Shown one piece after another: positions 13,370 to 22,725 of a stretch of 64,000 nucleotides of DNA. The notes under the pieces were generated by a model. That model did no database searches and had not been told where the DNA came from. It was given only the letters and a program-made list of their open reading frames with translations. Numbering within the stretch: the first letter of the stretch is position 1; each line of letters starts with the position of its first letter. This DNA is from Megaustenia siamemsis (Eukaryota; Mollusca; Gastropoda; Stylommatophora; Ariophantidae): assembly GCA_032433765.1 (NCBI GenBank), contig JAVIAB010000049.1:17317296-17381295 (forward strand). The letters run 5' to 3'. The translations under genes and the position numbers were made by a program.

Positions 13370-13852
13370 ATAACCATAATCTAATATTCTGACAAAGAGT
13401 TCTCTACACCCATTGATATAACAAGAGGAGTAAGACAAGGATGCATCCTATCACTAAGCTTGTTCAATCTATACACTGAGAAAATCTTTAAAAACATCAC
13501 AGATATGCCAAGCCTAAACATTAATGGAAAGATAATCAATAACCTAAGATTTGCTGACGATACTGTACTACTAGCAGAAAATCATAAAGATCTACAACAA
13601 TTACTTAATGAAATAAACACGACGAGCAAAAAGTATGGATTAGATATGAATATCAAAAAGACTAAAACGATGATCATAAACAAAGGAAATACTCAAAACC
13701 CACAAGTGGATATCAAAGTTGAAGGAATAGACAATTCAGAGCTGCGACTACCCTGGATATACTATAGGTGGTGATGGAAAATGTAAAACTGAAATAGACA
13801 AAACAATAGGAATGACAAAAAGTAATTTTAATGCAATAAAAATACTAACATC
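13370..13852 (+). mobile_element. LINE-A reverse transcriptase remnant, first part
   Basis: The frame shows the RT motif TRGVRQGCILS..LFN and, about 45 codons on, LRFADDTVLL with the catalytic DD. KKYGLDMNIKKTKTMIIN follows. Around 13740 the frame is broken: a deletion removes the LETVQ..YNYLG segment present at 17800 and 50710. The element is then interrupted at 13852 by LINE-B and resumes at 14337. It is a dead, 5'-truncated non-LTR retrotransposon. Confidence 0.93.
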
Positions 13853-14336
13853 ATCATGTGCCATACCGGCTGGCGTAGGCCATCATGTCCTTCCACAATC
13901 TTCTATCTACAGTGCATCGTATGAGTTCTGTTGTTGACTGTTTTCCATGCCATGACACCAAGCTATCCAGTATTTTCTCTCTTTGTCGTCCGCGATCTCT
14001 CTTTCCTTTTATTTTGCCATTTGTAACCAAGTATTCCAACTTTCCTCTCCTCATGATGTGCCCGAAAAATGTTGATTGCTTCTTTCTGATGTTTTTTTAA
14101 GAGCTCCCTTTTTGTGTTGGCCTCTTTGAGAACTTCCTCATTGGTCTTTTTTTCAGTCCAGGGAACTTTCAACATTCTTCTGAGAAATCCCATCTCTGTG
14201 GCCTCTAATCGTCTTTTAATTTGTTTGTCTACTGTCCATGATTCGCCTCCATAGGTCTGAATTGGCTCTATATAGCATCGATGAACTCTCTTTCTCATTT
14301 TTATTGACATAGATTTGTTGCATGAGATATTCAACA
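13853..14336 (-). mobile_element. LINE-B inserted into LINE-A
   Basis: A minus-strand LINE-B copy, from SCNKSMSIKMRKRVHRCYIE through FLRRMLKVPW to the ATG tail. A frameshift near 14095 (KKHQKEAIN for KNIRKKQS) kills the frame. It is flanked by the 7-bp direct repeat TAACATC at 13846-13852 and 14337-14343, which in uninterrupted LINE-A occurs once (ACTAACATCAAAAC). This dates LINE-B as the younger insertion. Confidence 0.93.
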
Positions 14337-14850
14337 TAACATCAAAACAAATAAAACCAGGGCTAAAAGTAAGAATTGCAAAATGTTACATCTTCTAAAT
14401 ATTCCTGCATGGTGCAGAAGCATGGACATTAGACAAGAAAACAGAACGAAAAATTGAAGCCTTTGAAATATGGATTTATAGATGAATAGGTAGAATTGGA
14501 TGGAAAGGAAAGAGAACAAATGATGACAATTTAAAACAACTAAAAATTAAAAGAGAACTATTAAACACAATTAGAACAAGACAAATTAAATTTTTGGGGC
14601 ACGTTAAAAGACACAACAACCTAATAAAAGTAATCTTGGAAGGGAAAATACAAGGTAATAGAGACAGAGGCAGACCAAGACTAACATGGACGAGTAAAAT
14701 CAAAAGAGGGACAATTCAGCCTATGACAACCTGCACCATCAAAGCAAGTAACAGATTGGAATGGCGTCCCATGGTAGCCAACCGTCGATGCAGAGACTCA
14801 ATGATGATGATGGTGATGATGAAGATGATGAATCATGATGATAATTCTAA
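14337..14850 (+). mobile_element. LINE-A reverse transcriptase remnant, second part
   Basis: Continues LINE-A from SKQIKPGLKVRIAKCYIF to GKIQGNRDRGRPRLTWTSKI and the family's (GAT)n tail at about 14797-14845. A stop interrupts it after CYIF, and another (ATGGATTTATAGATGA) follows. Confidence 0.92.
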
Positions 14851-14892
14851 GTGCTGCTGTCGGTGTGTGTTCACATCGCTGTGTTGATATCG

Positions 14893-14929
14893 GTGTGTAT
14901 GTGTGTGTGTGTGCGTGTGTATTTGTAAT
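14893..14929. repeat. (TG)n-rich microsatellite
   Basis: A short GTGTGT tract lies between the LINE-A tail and the 29-bp array. Confidence 0.8.
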
Positions 14930-14935
14930 TAGTAG

Positions 14936-15893
14936 CCTCCGTCAGTCATAAATGACTATAGTATCCTCCTCCATCAGTCATAGTTGACTATAGTAGCCCC
15001 CGTCAGTCATAGTTGACTATAGTGGCCTCCGTCAGTCATAGTTGACTATAGTAGCCTCCGTCAGTCATATTTGACTATAGTAGCCCCCGTCAGTCATAGT
15101 TGACTATAGTGGCCTCCGTCAGATATTGTTGACTATAGTGGCCTCCGTCAGTCATAGTTGACTATAGTAGCCTCCGTCAGTCATAGTTGACTATAGTAGC
15201 CTCCGTCAGTCATAGTTGACTATAGTAGCCTCCGTCAGTCATAGTTGACTATAGTAGCCTCCGTCAGTCATAGTTGACTATAGTAGCCTCCGTCAGTCAT
15301 AGTTGACTATAGTGGCCCCCGTCAGTCATAGTTGACTAAAGTGGCCCCCATCAGTCATAGTTGACTATAGTAGCCCCTGTCAGTCATAGTTGATTATAGT
15401 GGCCCCAATCAGTCATAGTTCACTATAGTAGCCTCCGTCAGTCATAGTTGACTATAGTGGCCCCCATCAGTCATAGTTGACTATAGTGGCCCCCATCAGT
15501 CATAGTTGACTATAGTGGCTGCCATCAGTCATAGTTGACTATAGTGGCCTCCGTCAGTCATAGTTGACTATAGTGGCCTCCGTCAGTCATAGTTGACTAT
15601 AGTAGCCTCCGTCAGTCATAGTTGACTATAGTGGCCTCCGCCAGTCATAGTTGACTATATTGGCCACCATCAGTCATAGTTGACTATAGTAGCCTGCGCC
15701 AGTCATAGTTGACTATAGTAGCCTCCGTCAGTCATAAATGACTATAGTAGCCTCCTCCATCAGTCATAGTTGACAATAGTAACCTCCATCAGTCATAGTT
15801 GACTATAGGAGTCCCCGTCAGTCATAGTTGACTATAGGAGCCCCCGTCAGTCATAGTTGACTATAGTAGCCTCCGTCAGTCATAGTTGACTAT
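14936..15893 (-). repeat. 29-bp minisatellite, LINE-D tail, locus 1
   Basis: About 33 copies of GTAGCCTCCGTCAGTCATAG plus TTGACTATA (spacing 29 bp, 15181 to 15210). In minus orientation the unit contains the last codons of LINE-D (SIVNYD-stop) plus 11 bases of 3' sequence. The array abuts the LINE-D ORF end at 15893 without any gap. The AGTCA..TGACT inverted repeat gives each unit a small hairpin. Confidence 0.95.
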
Positions 15894-16320
15894 GGATTTT
15901 TCAGCGTCCCTAGAAATGTTTTGTTTTCTTTTCTTTCGCCGTGTATTCTCTCTTGTTTTTTCTGCAGATATTTCTTCCCAGGCTGCAGGGTTTATGTTCA
16001 GAGTCTTCATGTCACGTTTACACACGTCTACACACGTCTACACACGTCTACACACGTCTACACACGTCTACAAATGCAAATTTTAGGCGCCATATTTTTC
16101 TGTTACCATCTGCTAGTTGTCCATAAAGTACATCTTTTTGGCATGCGGCCATCTTTCTTAAGGTGTATGTGGCCAAGCTAGAGTAACCTACGTTGTATGA
16201 GCAGCGTGTAGATGTTCGGGAGGTCTGTGAGTGTGAGGACCTCCACGTTTGTCACTTTGTCCTCCAGTCAATACCAAGAATACGGCGCAGACATTGCACA
16301 TGAAGAAATATGCAAAGCAG
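15894..16320 (-). mobile_element. LINE-D C-terminal remnant
   Basis: The minus strand reads WRTKVTNVEVLTLTDLPNIY, then LLIQRRL, LGHI, DGRMPKDVLYGQLADG (with frameshifts), VCKRDMKTLNINPAAWEEIS, and a lysine-rich end SIVNYD-stop. The pattern DGRIPKD.LYGEL..GKR and FKDVCKRD is a C-terminus I recognise from many animal LINEs. A 10-bp expansion at 16018-16070 interrupts the VCKRD region. Confidence 0.88.
16018..16070. repeat. 10-bp repeat inside LINE-D
   Basis: Five perfect copies of ACACGTCTAC. In minus orientation they expand the codons for DVCRRV at the point where other LINEs read FKDVCKRD, so the repeat grew inside former coding sequence. Confidence 0.9.
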
Positions 16321-16329
16321 GAGAGAAAG

Positions 16330-16867
16330 CTAAATCAATGGCGTAGGTGATCATCCTCCACAACTTTCGATCTCGACAGCGATTTATCATTTCTGTTGTT
16401 GACCTTTTGCCAAGCCATTCTCTTAAGCTGTCTGTTATTTTTTTTTCTCTTTGCTTCCCTCTATCTCTTCGTCCCGCAATTTTCCCAGTTGTTACAATAT
16501 ACTTCAGCTGTTCTCTTCTCATTACATGACCAAAAATGGTGATTGTTTCTTTCTAATATTGGAAACGAGCTCTCTTTTTGCTTTTGCCTCTTTCAGAACG
16601 TTTTCATTACTCTTCTTAGCTGTCCATGGTACTCTAAATATTCTTCTGTAAAACCACATTTCCACAAACTCCAGTGATTTCCTTGTTTGTTGTCCTATTG
16701 TCCATGATTGACATTCATATATTAAGACTGGCTCTACATAACATTTAAGAACTCTTTTTCTTGTTTCTATTGTCAAAATGGATTGCATGGTATCTTCCTC
16801 ATTTTTTGGAAAGCTGCTTTTGCCTGAGCCATTCTGCATCTCACCTCTGTTGTACATTTTCCGTCTG

Positions 16868-16868
<1 letters not shown>
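16330..16868 (-). mobile_element. LINE-C remnant
   Basis: The minus strand carries TRKRVLKCYVEPVLIYE, FYRRIFRVPWTAKKSNENVL, KAKRELVSNIRKKQS, then after a frameshift near 16530 TTGKIAGRRDRGKQREK and STTEMIN. The last codons and the ATG tail are missing at the low-coordinate end. The 5' side runs into a (TA)n tract. Confidence 0.9.

Positions 16869-16946
<78 letters not shown>
16869..16946. repeat. (TA)n microsatellite
   Basis: A perfect TA run of about 39 units next to the truncated 5' end of LINE-C. Confidence 0.97.
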
Positions 16947-16949
<3 letters not shown>

Positions 16950-17537
16950 GTGTGTGTTGATAACTGTATGTGTTGATATCGTGATATCGTTCCTTATTGC
17001 AAGGCCTCTGCGTGCTAATATGACAAGTTAAATACATGATACGAGCGTGTATGTGTGTGTGTGTGTATGTGGTTGTACAATCCTGTCTACAAATAAAGAA
17101 CTTACATCACAAGTACACCATTTATGGTTGTGTGTGTGTGCGTGTGTGGAGGGGGTGTAACCAACTAATTCAACTGCTCTGTGACATAAAACTGACCTTC
17201 CGCTTGTTGACAACACCCCCCCCTCAATGTACATTCCTGTCTATTTTCACAATTAAAAATTAATGAATGCCCATGTGCCACGTGACATCAAGCTAGACAT
17301 ATATTTCCATGAATCTAAATTATTGATGTGCATTACCTCCCAGACGAAGGTGAGGTGACCAGTGCTAACATATAGATGTGAAATGTGGAAATCCATGCAG
17401 ACTTTACATAGGAAATTAAATGAATTTGAAAAAAAGCAATGCCCACGTGGGATCTCTAACACAAGCTGCAAAGTATGCGCTTCAGACGTAGAGATCCGAA
17501 TCAAAACAACAATACGTGACATGCTTTATAAGAAGAG
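16947..17537. other. Spacer with short TG runs
   Basis: TG-rich stretches occur at about 17045-17070 and 17128-17150. I recognise no gene. The short frames have no conserved motif I can name. Confidence 0.5.
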
Positions 17538-17636
17538 GGGAGCCACAATAGCTCAATGGTTAGTGAACTGGACTACAAAGGACCAGAGGTAAGGTTCGAT
17601 CCCAACCGACGGCTTCCGGGCTCACCCAGCCTTTGA
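17538..17636 (+). mobile_element. tRNA-SINE, left part of an interrupted copy
   Basis: The head reads GGGAGCCACAATAGCTCAAT with A-box and B-box (GGTTCGATCCC) and stops at CACCCAGCCTTT. The rest of this copy resumes at 18588. The gap is filled by a piggyBac-like element, and the intact junction is known from other copies (CAGCCTTTAATGGGTACCGG). Confidence 0.88.
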
Positions 17637-18583
17637 CTCTTTCAGTACGGAGATTTTTATTAATTTAGCGGTAGAGATTTCAGAGCCATTATTTTTAATG
17701 TTTTTTTTTTAAATTAATCTACATGTTTATATTTATCTAACACTTAACATATTATATATGAATTTTTAGATAATTAAACAAGGTATTAGATTTCACAGTT
17801 GAGGGAATACATCTGGAGACAGTCCAGAGTTACAACTACCTGGGACATACTATAACCAATGATGGAAAATGCAAAACTGAAATAAACAAATGAATAGGTA
17901 TGGCAAAAAGTAATTTTAATGCCATGAAAAATATACTAACAACAAAACAAATATCAGTAGGGCTGAAACTAAGAATGGCAAAATGTTACATTTTCTCAAT
18001 ATTCCTGTATGGTGCAGAAACATGGACATTAGACAAGAAAACAGAACAGAAAATTGAAGCCTTTATAATGTGGATTTTTAGAAGAATAGGTAGAATTGGA
18101 TGGAAACAAAAGATAACAAACGATAAAGTTTTAAAACAACTAAAAATAAAAAGAGTACTACTAAATACAATTAAGACAAGACAAATGAAATTTTTGGGGC
18201 ATGTTAAAAGACACAACAGCCTACTAAAAGTAATATTGGAAGGAAAAATACAAGGTAAAAGAGGCAGAGGCAGACCAAGACTAACATGGACGAGTAACAT
18301 CAACAGATGGACAAGTCAATCTATGACAGCCTGCACCATCAAAGCAAGAAACAGAGTAGAATGGCGATCCATGGTAGTCAACTTTCGTTGCGGAGACGGC
18401 ACACGATGATGATGATGATTAGATTTCACCAATACCAAGATGATACATTTAATGATGACGTTTAAAAAGAATATGGTTTGATGACGGTTTACACTAATCA
18501 AATTGAGAGTGACGCATTGTGCGGCTAAACGTACATGGCTGAAATCGGCAAGGGGCACGGTGCGACGAAACGTGCGGAAAGAG
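17637..18583. mobile_element. piggyBac-like MITE, interrupted by LINE-A
   Basis: The ends are inverted: CTCTTTCAGTACGG at the left and, reverse-complemented, CTCTTTCCGCACG at the right. They are flanked by TTGA (17633-17636) and TTAA (18584-18587), where the intact SINE has a single TTAA. That fits a TTAA-specific piggyBac-type element with one mutated duplication. Without the LINE it is about 314 bp and carries no ORF. Related right ends lie at 59056-59185 and 61270-61395. Confidence 0.75.
17797..18417 (+). mobile_element. LINE-A inserted into the piggyBac-like MITE
   Basis: It runs from VEGIHLETVQSYNYLGHTIT to RGRGRPRLTWTSNINRW and a (GAT)n tail. Only one stop (TGA for arginine near 17891) breaks the frame, so it is less decayed than most copies. 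It is flanked by a perfect 12-bp repeat ATTAGATTTCAC at 17785-17796 and 18418-18429, where the first A may belong to the tail. Confidence 0.93.
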
Positions 18584-18587
18584 TTAA

Positions 18588-18706
18588 TGGGTACCGGATT
18601 TTTTTGTGTAGGAAAGTAAAGCGGAACGGGCGTAATACCGACCACATTACACCAAAAATCATGTGCTGAAGGTCTGTAAAATGTATGGTCACTAACACCA
18701 TATTCC
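18588..18706 (+). mobile_element. tRNA-SINE, right part of the interrupted copy
   Basis: Continues the SINE from AATGGGTACCGGATTTTTT to CTAACACCATATTCC. It joins the part at 17538-17636 once the inserted element is removed. Confidence 0.88.
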
Positions 18707-18708
18707 AA

Positions 18709-18982
18709 GGGAGCCGTGATATCTCAGTGGTTAGTGAACTGGACTACAAAAGACAAGAGGTAGGGTTGGATCCCAACCGACGGCTTCCGGGTTCACCCAG
18801 CCTTTAATGGGTACCGGATTTTTTTTTCTGGGAAAGTAAAGCGGCGCGGGCGTAATACCGACCACATTACCCCAAAAATCATGTGCCGAAGGTCTGTAAA
18901 ATTTATGGTCACTAACACCATATTCCCAATACGCCACTTGGCGTGACGGGGGCTCTTTACATTTTTACTTTTTTTTACTTTA
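18709..18982 (+). mobile_element. tRNA-derived SINE, full-length copy
   Basis: Starts GGGAGCCGTGATATCTCAGT, has the B-box GGTTGGATCCC (one change from GGTTCGATCCC), and ends in a TTTACTTTTTTTTACTTT tail after GGCGTGACGGGGG. It follows the previous SINE head-to-tail with two bases between them. Confidence 0.9.
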
Positions 18983-18984
18983 TC

Positions 18985-19215
18985 AGAAGGTGGTGGAAAT
19001 ACATCGGTCATGTGCTGAGAAAGGATGAAGAAAGACTTCCTCGTGAGATATTCATGTGGAACCTATCTTGTAAAATAAAACAAGGCAGACCTAGAGAATC
19101 ATTACGCAAAACAATTACTAGGGATTCAGAAACAAAGAAGACCTGCAAGAGCTAGGAGCAAATCGTCAATCATGGAGAACTACAACTTCCGCCCTATATG
19201 CCCCCCCCCCCCTTC
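18985..19215 (+). mobile_element. LINE C-terminal remnant, separate family
   Basis: The frame shows RRWWKYIGHVLRKDEERLPR, then KQGRPRESLRKTI, and ends near a C-rich tract reading PPPPFGPR. The GHVLR and GRPRE motifs place it with LINE C-termini. It is not LINE-A, B, C or E. Confidence 0.75.
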
Positions 19216-19800
19216 GGGCCGAGATGAACATGAATTAATGACCTCCCAGGATGATAGATCTGACCATGAACCAGATTGAGTGGTCATTGAGACTTCTACA
19301 CTGGACGTTGCCCACACGATTGGATATCAAGCAAACACGATTTTTAGATATTTTGCATTTTTTTTAAAAAAGCAGCAACTTAAACATAATAAAACATAAC
19401 ATAGGTATTGTGTTTCAAAAGCAATTTTCCACCGGATCTAATACTCCAAATATGACATTTTTAATTATTATTATTATTATTTTTTTTTTTTTTTTTTTTT
19501 TGCAAAACAGACCTAATTAAGTTGAAGTACAAAAAAGTAGCCAATATGAAAAATCGGGATTTTTTTTTTTGTTTAAGGAAAGGACAACATTCTATACGGT
19601 AAGGTGCCCCCCCCCCCCTTTTCCCCCAACACACACCTTCCCCTCCCCACCCCAACACAAAAAAAAAAACGATAGACAGAAAGAGTTCTGCTACACCACC
19701 CAGCGACCTACAGGGAACATGCTTGGTTAGTACCCGTACTTTTGTAAACCGTCCCTACATTATTTATTGAGGTCATGTGGTCAGTATTACGCCAGTGCCG
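19216..19800. other. Low-complexity spacer
   Basis: Contains poly-T (about 19481-19501), poly-T again at 19560, and C-tracts at 19200 and 19608. I see no gene. Confidence 0.6.
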
Positions 19801-19867
19801 TCGTTATTTTTCACATTAAAAATAAACAAATCTGGTATCAATTTAAGGTTAGCAATTTTAGGTAGTT

Positions 19868-20007
19868 GTCGTTGTTGTTGTTGTCGTAGTTGTTGTTGTT
19901 GTTGTTGCTGCTGCTGTTGCTGTTCTTGTTGTTGTTGTTGTCGTAGTTGTTGTTGTTGTTGCTGCTGCTGCTGTTGCTGTTCTTGTTGTTGTTGTTGTTG
20001 TTGTTTG
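19868..20007. repeat. (GTT)n/(GCT)n trinucleotide tract
   Basis: GTTGTT runs are broken by GTCGTA and GCTGCT blocks. One block of about 63 bp appears twice, so the tract grew partly by larger duplication. Confidence 0.92.
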
Positions 20008-20069
20008 TGTACGCCAGCTTGACATCTCTAGCAGAGTTCTGGGGAGAGGGGCTCGCAGAAGAAATGTGT

Positions 20070-20352
20070 CTGAATATCATCATCATCATTATCATCATCA
20101 TTATCATCATCATTATCATCATCTTTATCATCATTATCATCATCTTCATCATCATTATCAATGGTGTGCCGTCTCCGCATCGAAGGTTGGCTACCATGGA
20201 GTGCCATTCCGCTCTGTCTCTTGCATTGATGGTGCAGATTGTCATAGGTTGACTTGTCCATCTTTTTTCATGTTACTCGTCCATGTTAGTCTTTGTCTGC
20301 CTCTGCCTCTTTTACCTTGTATTTTCTCTTCCAATATTACTGTTAGTAGGCT
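20070..20352 (-). mobile_element. LINE-A 3' end with expanded tail
   Basis: The minus-strand LINE-A end (C-terminal GRGRQRLTWTSNM, MVANLRCGDGT) has a tail grown to about 90 bp of ATC/TATCAT repeats at 20075-20160. It is 5'-truncated at LLTVILEEKIQGKRG. Confidence 0.88.
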
Positions 20353-20600
20353 GCGGTACACACGAGGCATATTCAGGATACGAAAGGCGAATATGGCAGA
20401 CCACCGTGAAAGAGATTGGAGCCTCATCACGTGACACTCCAAAGAAAGCCATGGCGTCTGAATATCCCTTATCCTATTTTCACAACGGTAGATGTTCTCC
20501 GATTTCATAAAAAAACTATCTTTACGACACATAGTACCATTGCTGGTCGGGGGGCAAAGATAGAACCATAGGGATAAAGACCGCTTGGTCAAGCAGTCGC
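20353..20600. other. Unique spacer
   Basis: I see nothing recognisable here. Confidence 0.45.
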
Positions 20601-20745
20601 CACGACATGTGTGACTCAGTATTTTTATTTCACCCCCGATAGAAAAAATCCTTTCTGTCTACCGCGGGCTTCGAACACCGTACGTCAGCTTTTCAGCCAG
20701 CGGAGCAGTGGTTTTAGCCGCACGGCTACGCGCACCTCCTCCAAC
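20601..20745 (-). mobile_element. tRNA-like SINE remnant, different head
   Basis: The minus strand reads GGAGGTGCGCGTAGCCGTGC, then GGTGTTCGAAGCCC, a tRNA-like A-box and B-box pair with about 35 bases between. An A/T-rich body follows. No second copy is visible, so the element type is inferred. Confidence 0.5.
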
Positions 20746-20865
20746 TTCAAGGGTGTACTCATATCATTATCGTCGAGAATTTTTGACATTTTTGGGGCAT
20801 ATTTTTTTTTTTTAATCATTGTTGTCTGGACAGCGATCATTTTTAGACTCCTCTTTTCGATCTCT

Positions 20866-21133
20866 AGAGAGCCACAATAGCTCAGTGGTTAGTGAACTGG
20901 GCTACAAAGGACAAGAGGTAGGGTTCGATCCCAACCGACGGGGTCCGGTTCACCCAGCCTTTACTGGGTACCGGATTTTTTTTTCTGGGAAAGTAAAGTG
21001 GCACGGGCGTAATACCGACCACATTAGCCCAAAAATTATGTGCCGAAGGTCTGTAAAATTTATGGTCACTAACACCATATTCACTATACGCCACTTGGCG
21101 TAAAGGGAACTCTTTACTTTTTTTTTCTTTTAC
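20866..21133 (+). mobile_element. tRNA-derived SINE with target duplication
   Basis: Full-length copy with A-box (TAGCTCAGTGG) and B-box (GGTTCGATCCC) and a T-rich tail. It is flanked by TTTTCGATCTCT (20854-20865) and TTTTCGATTTCT (21134-21145), a 12-bp duplication with one mismatch. Confidence 0.92.
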
Positions 21134-21149
21134 TTTTCGATTTCTAACT

Positions 21150-21465
21150 GATAAAAGTTCTTTAACGTGCGCAAAGTTCGCATGGAGCCTCCAGTCTGTT
21201 CACATCTTTCGAGAGAATTAGACCTCGGATCTCACTATCGCGGAGACCATGGGAGGGCTGAACCACGAAAAACGAATTTGATTTTTGGCAAATTCCCACC
21301 TCTTGTCTTGGGGTTCCAACCTGAGACCTTCTTGTTCAGAGGCGGGCGTGTTACCTCTAGACAAGGCTGGGTTACCTGAACGCTGTCCATCATGACTGAA
21401 TCCGACCTTTCGTTCTTAGTGGCCCAATTCACTAGCCAGCGAGCTACCGAGGCTCCCGAAACGGG
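21150..21465 (-). mobile_element. tRNA-like SINE remnant, second subfamily
   Basis: The minus strand starts GGGAGCCTCGGTAGCTCGCT, close to the head at 9886. The interior contains a second tRNA-like block (GGGTTCCAACC type complement at about 21310). It is diverged, so the limits are approximate. Confidence 0.55.
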
Positions 21466-21480
21466 AGAATAACAATATTT

Positions 21481-21690
21481 GGACACAAGGACTTTCAACT
21501 TGTCGAAACGTGGGTTCAAAGTTAGTCTCTACCAAAACACAAGGACTTTCAAACTGTCGGTACGTGGGTTCAAAGTTGTATCTACAAAAATACAAGGACT
21601 TTCAACTTATCGGAACGTGGGTTCAAAGTTAATCTCTACAAAAACACAGGGACTTTCAACTTGTTGGAAAGTGGGTTCAAAACTAATCTA
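21481..21690. repeat. 54-bp tandem repeat, four copies
   Basis: GGACTTTCAA recurs at 21489, 21543, 21596 and 21650. The unit continues with CGTGGGTTCAAAGTTAATCT. Confidence 0.9.
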
Positions 21691-22410
21691 AAAACAAAAA
21701 ACACAACCATTTCTTATTTCCCGATTCACAAACACGACAATCAACCAACAAATGCAACAGCCAACAACAGAAACAATAAAAAACAAACAACTTACAAGAA
21801 AGGAGACCAGGTATTCCCGGTCGTAAGTGATGAGGTCAACGTACTTCTTGAAGCTGACACACCTGCTACTACTGCGATGATGCGGCCGGCTGACGTAGCG
21901 GAAGTGCAGCCATGACAGCATCATTAAAACAATGCTCGGCTTCCTGGCTTCCTTGATCTCCCAGAACATTGTGAACTTAACAGCTTTTCCCCATTGCCTG
22001 ATCCTCCAATCAAAAAGTTAACACCCAACTCCCACGTGAAGTCAACGACTACAACAAACGTAGTTTCAAAACAACAATTATTTCAACTGGCCTTGACCCT
22101 CATACTTGTACAACGATAATTCTCCAGCGTGACAGTTAAAACACCGACATCCTCGACTGTACAGGCAACCTGATGATGATAATTACCGCCATATTCGTGG
22201 ACGGATTTCAAGAACAAAACTGAACAATCTTATTTGATTTGTTTCGCTGCACCAGAATGAAAGTTAGAAGCAAATTTTAAAAAATGGGATGCACGCTGTC
22301 CACGACTTCCCTTCTATGGAGCCACAGTCCACCAGTTGATACCACAGTCAGCCAAACGTTGCTGACAGAAGCGTTGAATAAACGACACACAAGTAAATCC
22401 CACCCGGACA

Positions 22411-22440
22411 TATAAATACTGCGACATATTCACAAGTCAG
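22411..22440 (+). promoter_or_regulatory. TATA box and initiator-like pair
   Basis: TATAAA begins at 22411. TCAGAT begins at 22437, placing the candidate start A 28 bases downstream, the usual metazoan spacing. This is a pattern match only, and such pairs also occur by chance. Confidence 0.3.
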
Positions 22441-22573
22441 ATTGTTCAATCACTACACGTTCTTTAATGGGCCATTATTCATTTACTACGTCATCGAGCG
22501 TACAAGAAAATAGTTCTATCTGAATTCATAATTTACAGTAACACAATTTTAAACAAAATAGTTCTGCAACAAA

Positions 22574-22645
22574 ATGAGAAAAACTGTCTTCGTCGCTGTT
22601 ATTTCGTGTCTCTACATCACTGGAGATCTGCCATTACTGTTTTGA
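22574..22645 (+). CDS. Short signal-peptide-like frame (23 codons)
   Basis: MRKTVFVAVISCLYITGDLP followed by LLF and a stop. It has a basic start and a hydrophobic core like a secretion signal, and it lies about 135 bases after the candidate transcription start. An 18-codon upstream frame opens at 22470. No good splice donor is visible inside it, so a real first exon is uncertain. Confidence 0.15.
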   Translation: MRKTVFVAVISCLYITGDLPLLF

Positions 22646-22725
22646 TCAATCTCAACTTTCAATTGAACAATGCCACTGATTGTCTCTTTCTTGCTTCTGG
22701 ATTCAATAACGTTGTCTTTGAAATC

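Larger units (their letters stand above)
21691..22725. other. Largest single-copy stretch, possible host regulatory DNA
   Basis: About 1 kb without any repeat that I can match elsewhere in the window. It contains a TATA/initiator-like pair at 22411-22440 and a short signal-peptide-like frame at 22574. No exon structure could be shown. Confidence 0.4.

Noticed and set aside
14936..15893. AP-1-type sites in the 29-bp units (TGACT/AGTCA)
   Set aside because: The half-sites are separated by four bases and form an inverted repeat; they are not the TGASTCA motif.
17900..18409. 169-codon frame as an independent gene
   Set aside because: It is the C-terminal part of LINE-A, repeated in eight other places in the window.
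18709..18790. Functional tRNA gene
   Set aside because: A- and B-boxes are present, but the cloverleaf is poor, no proper anticodon arm can be drawn, and the sequence continues into a SINE body.
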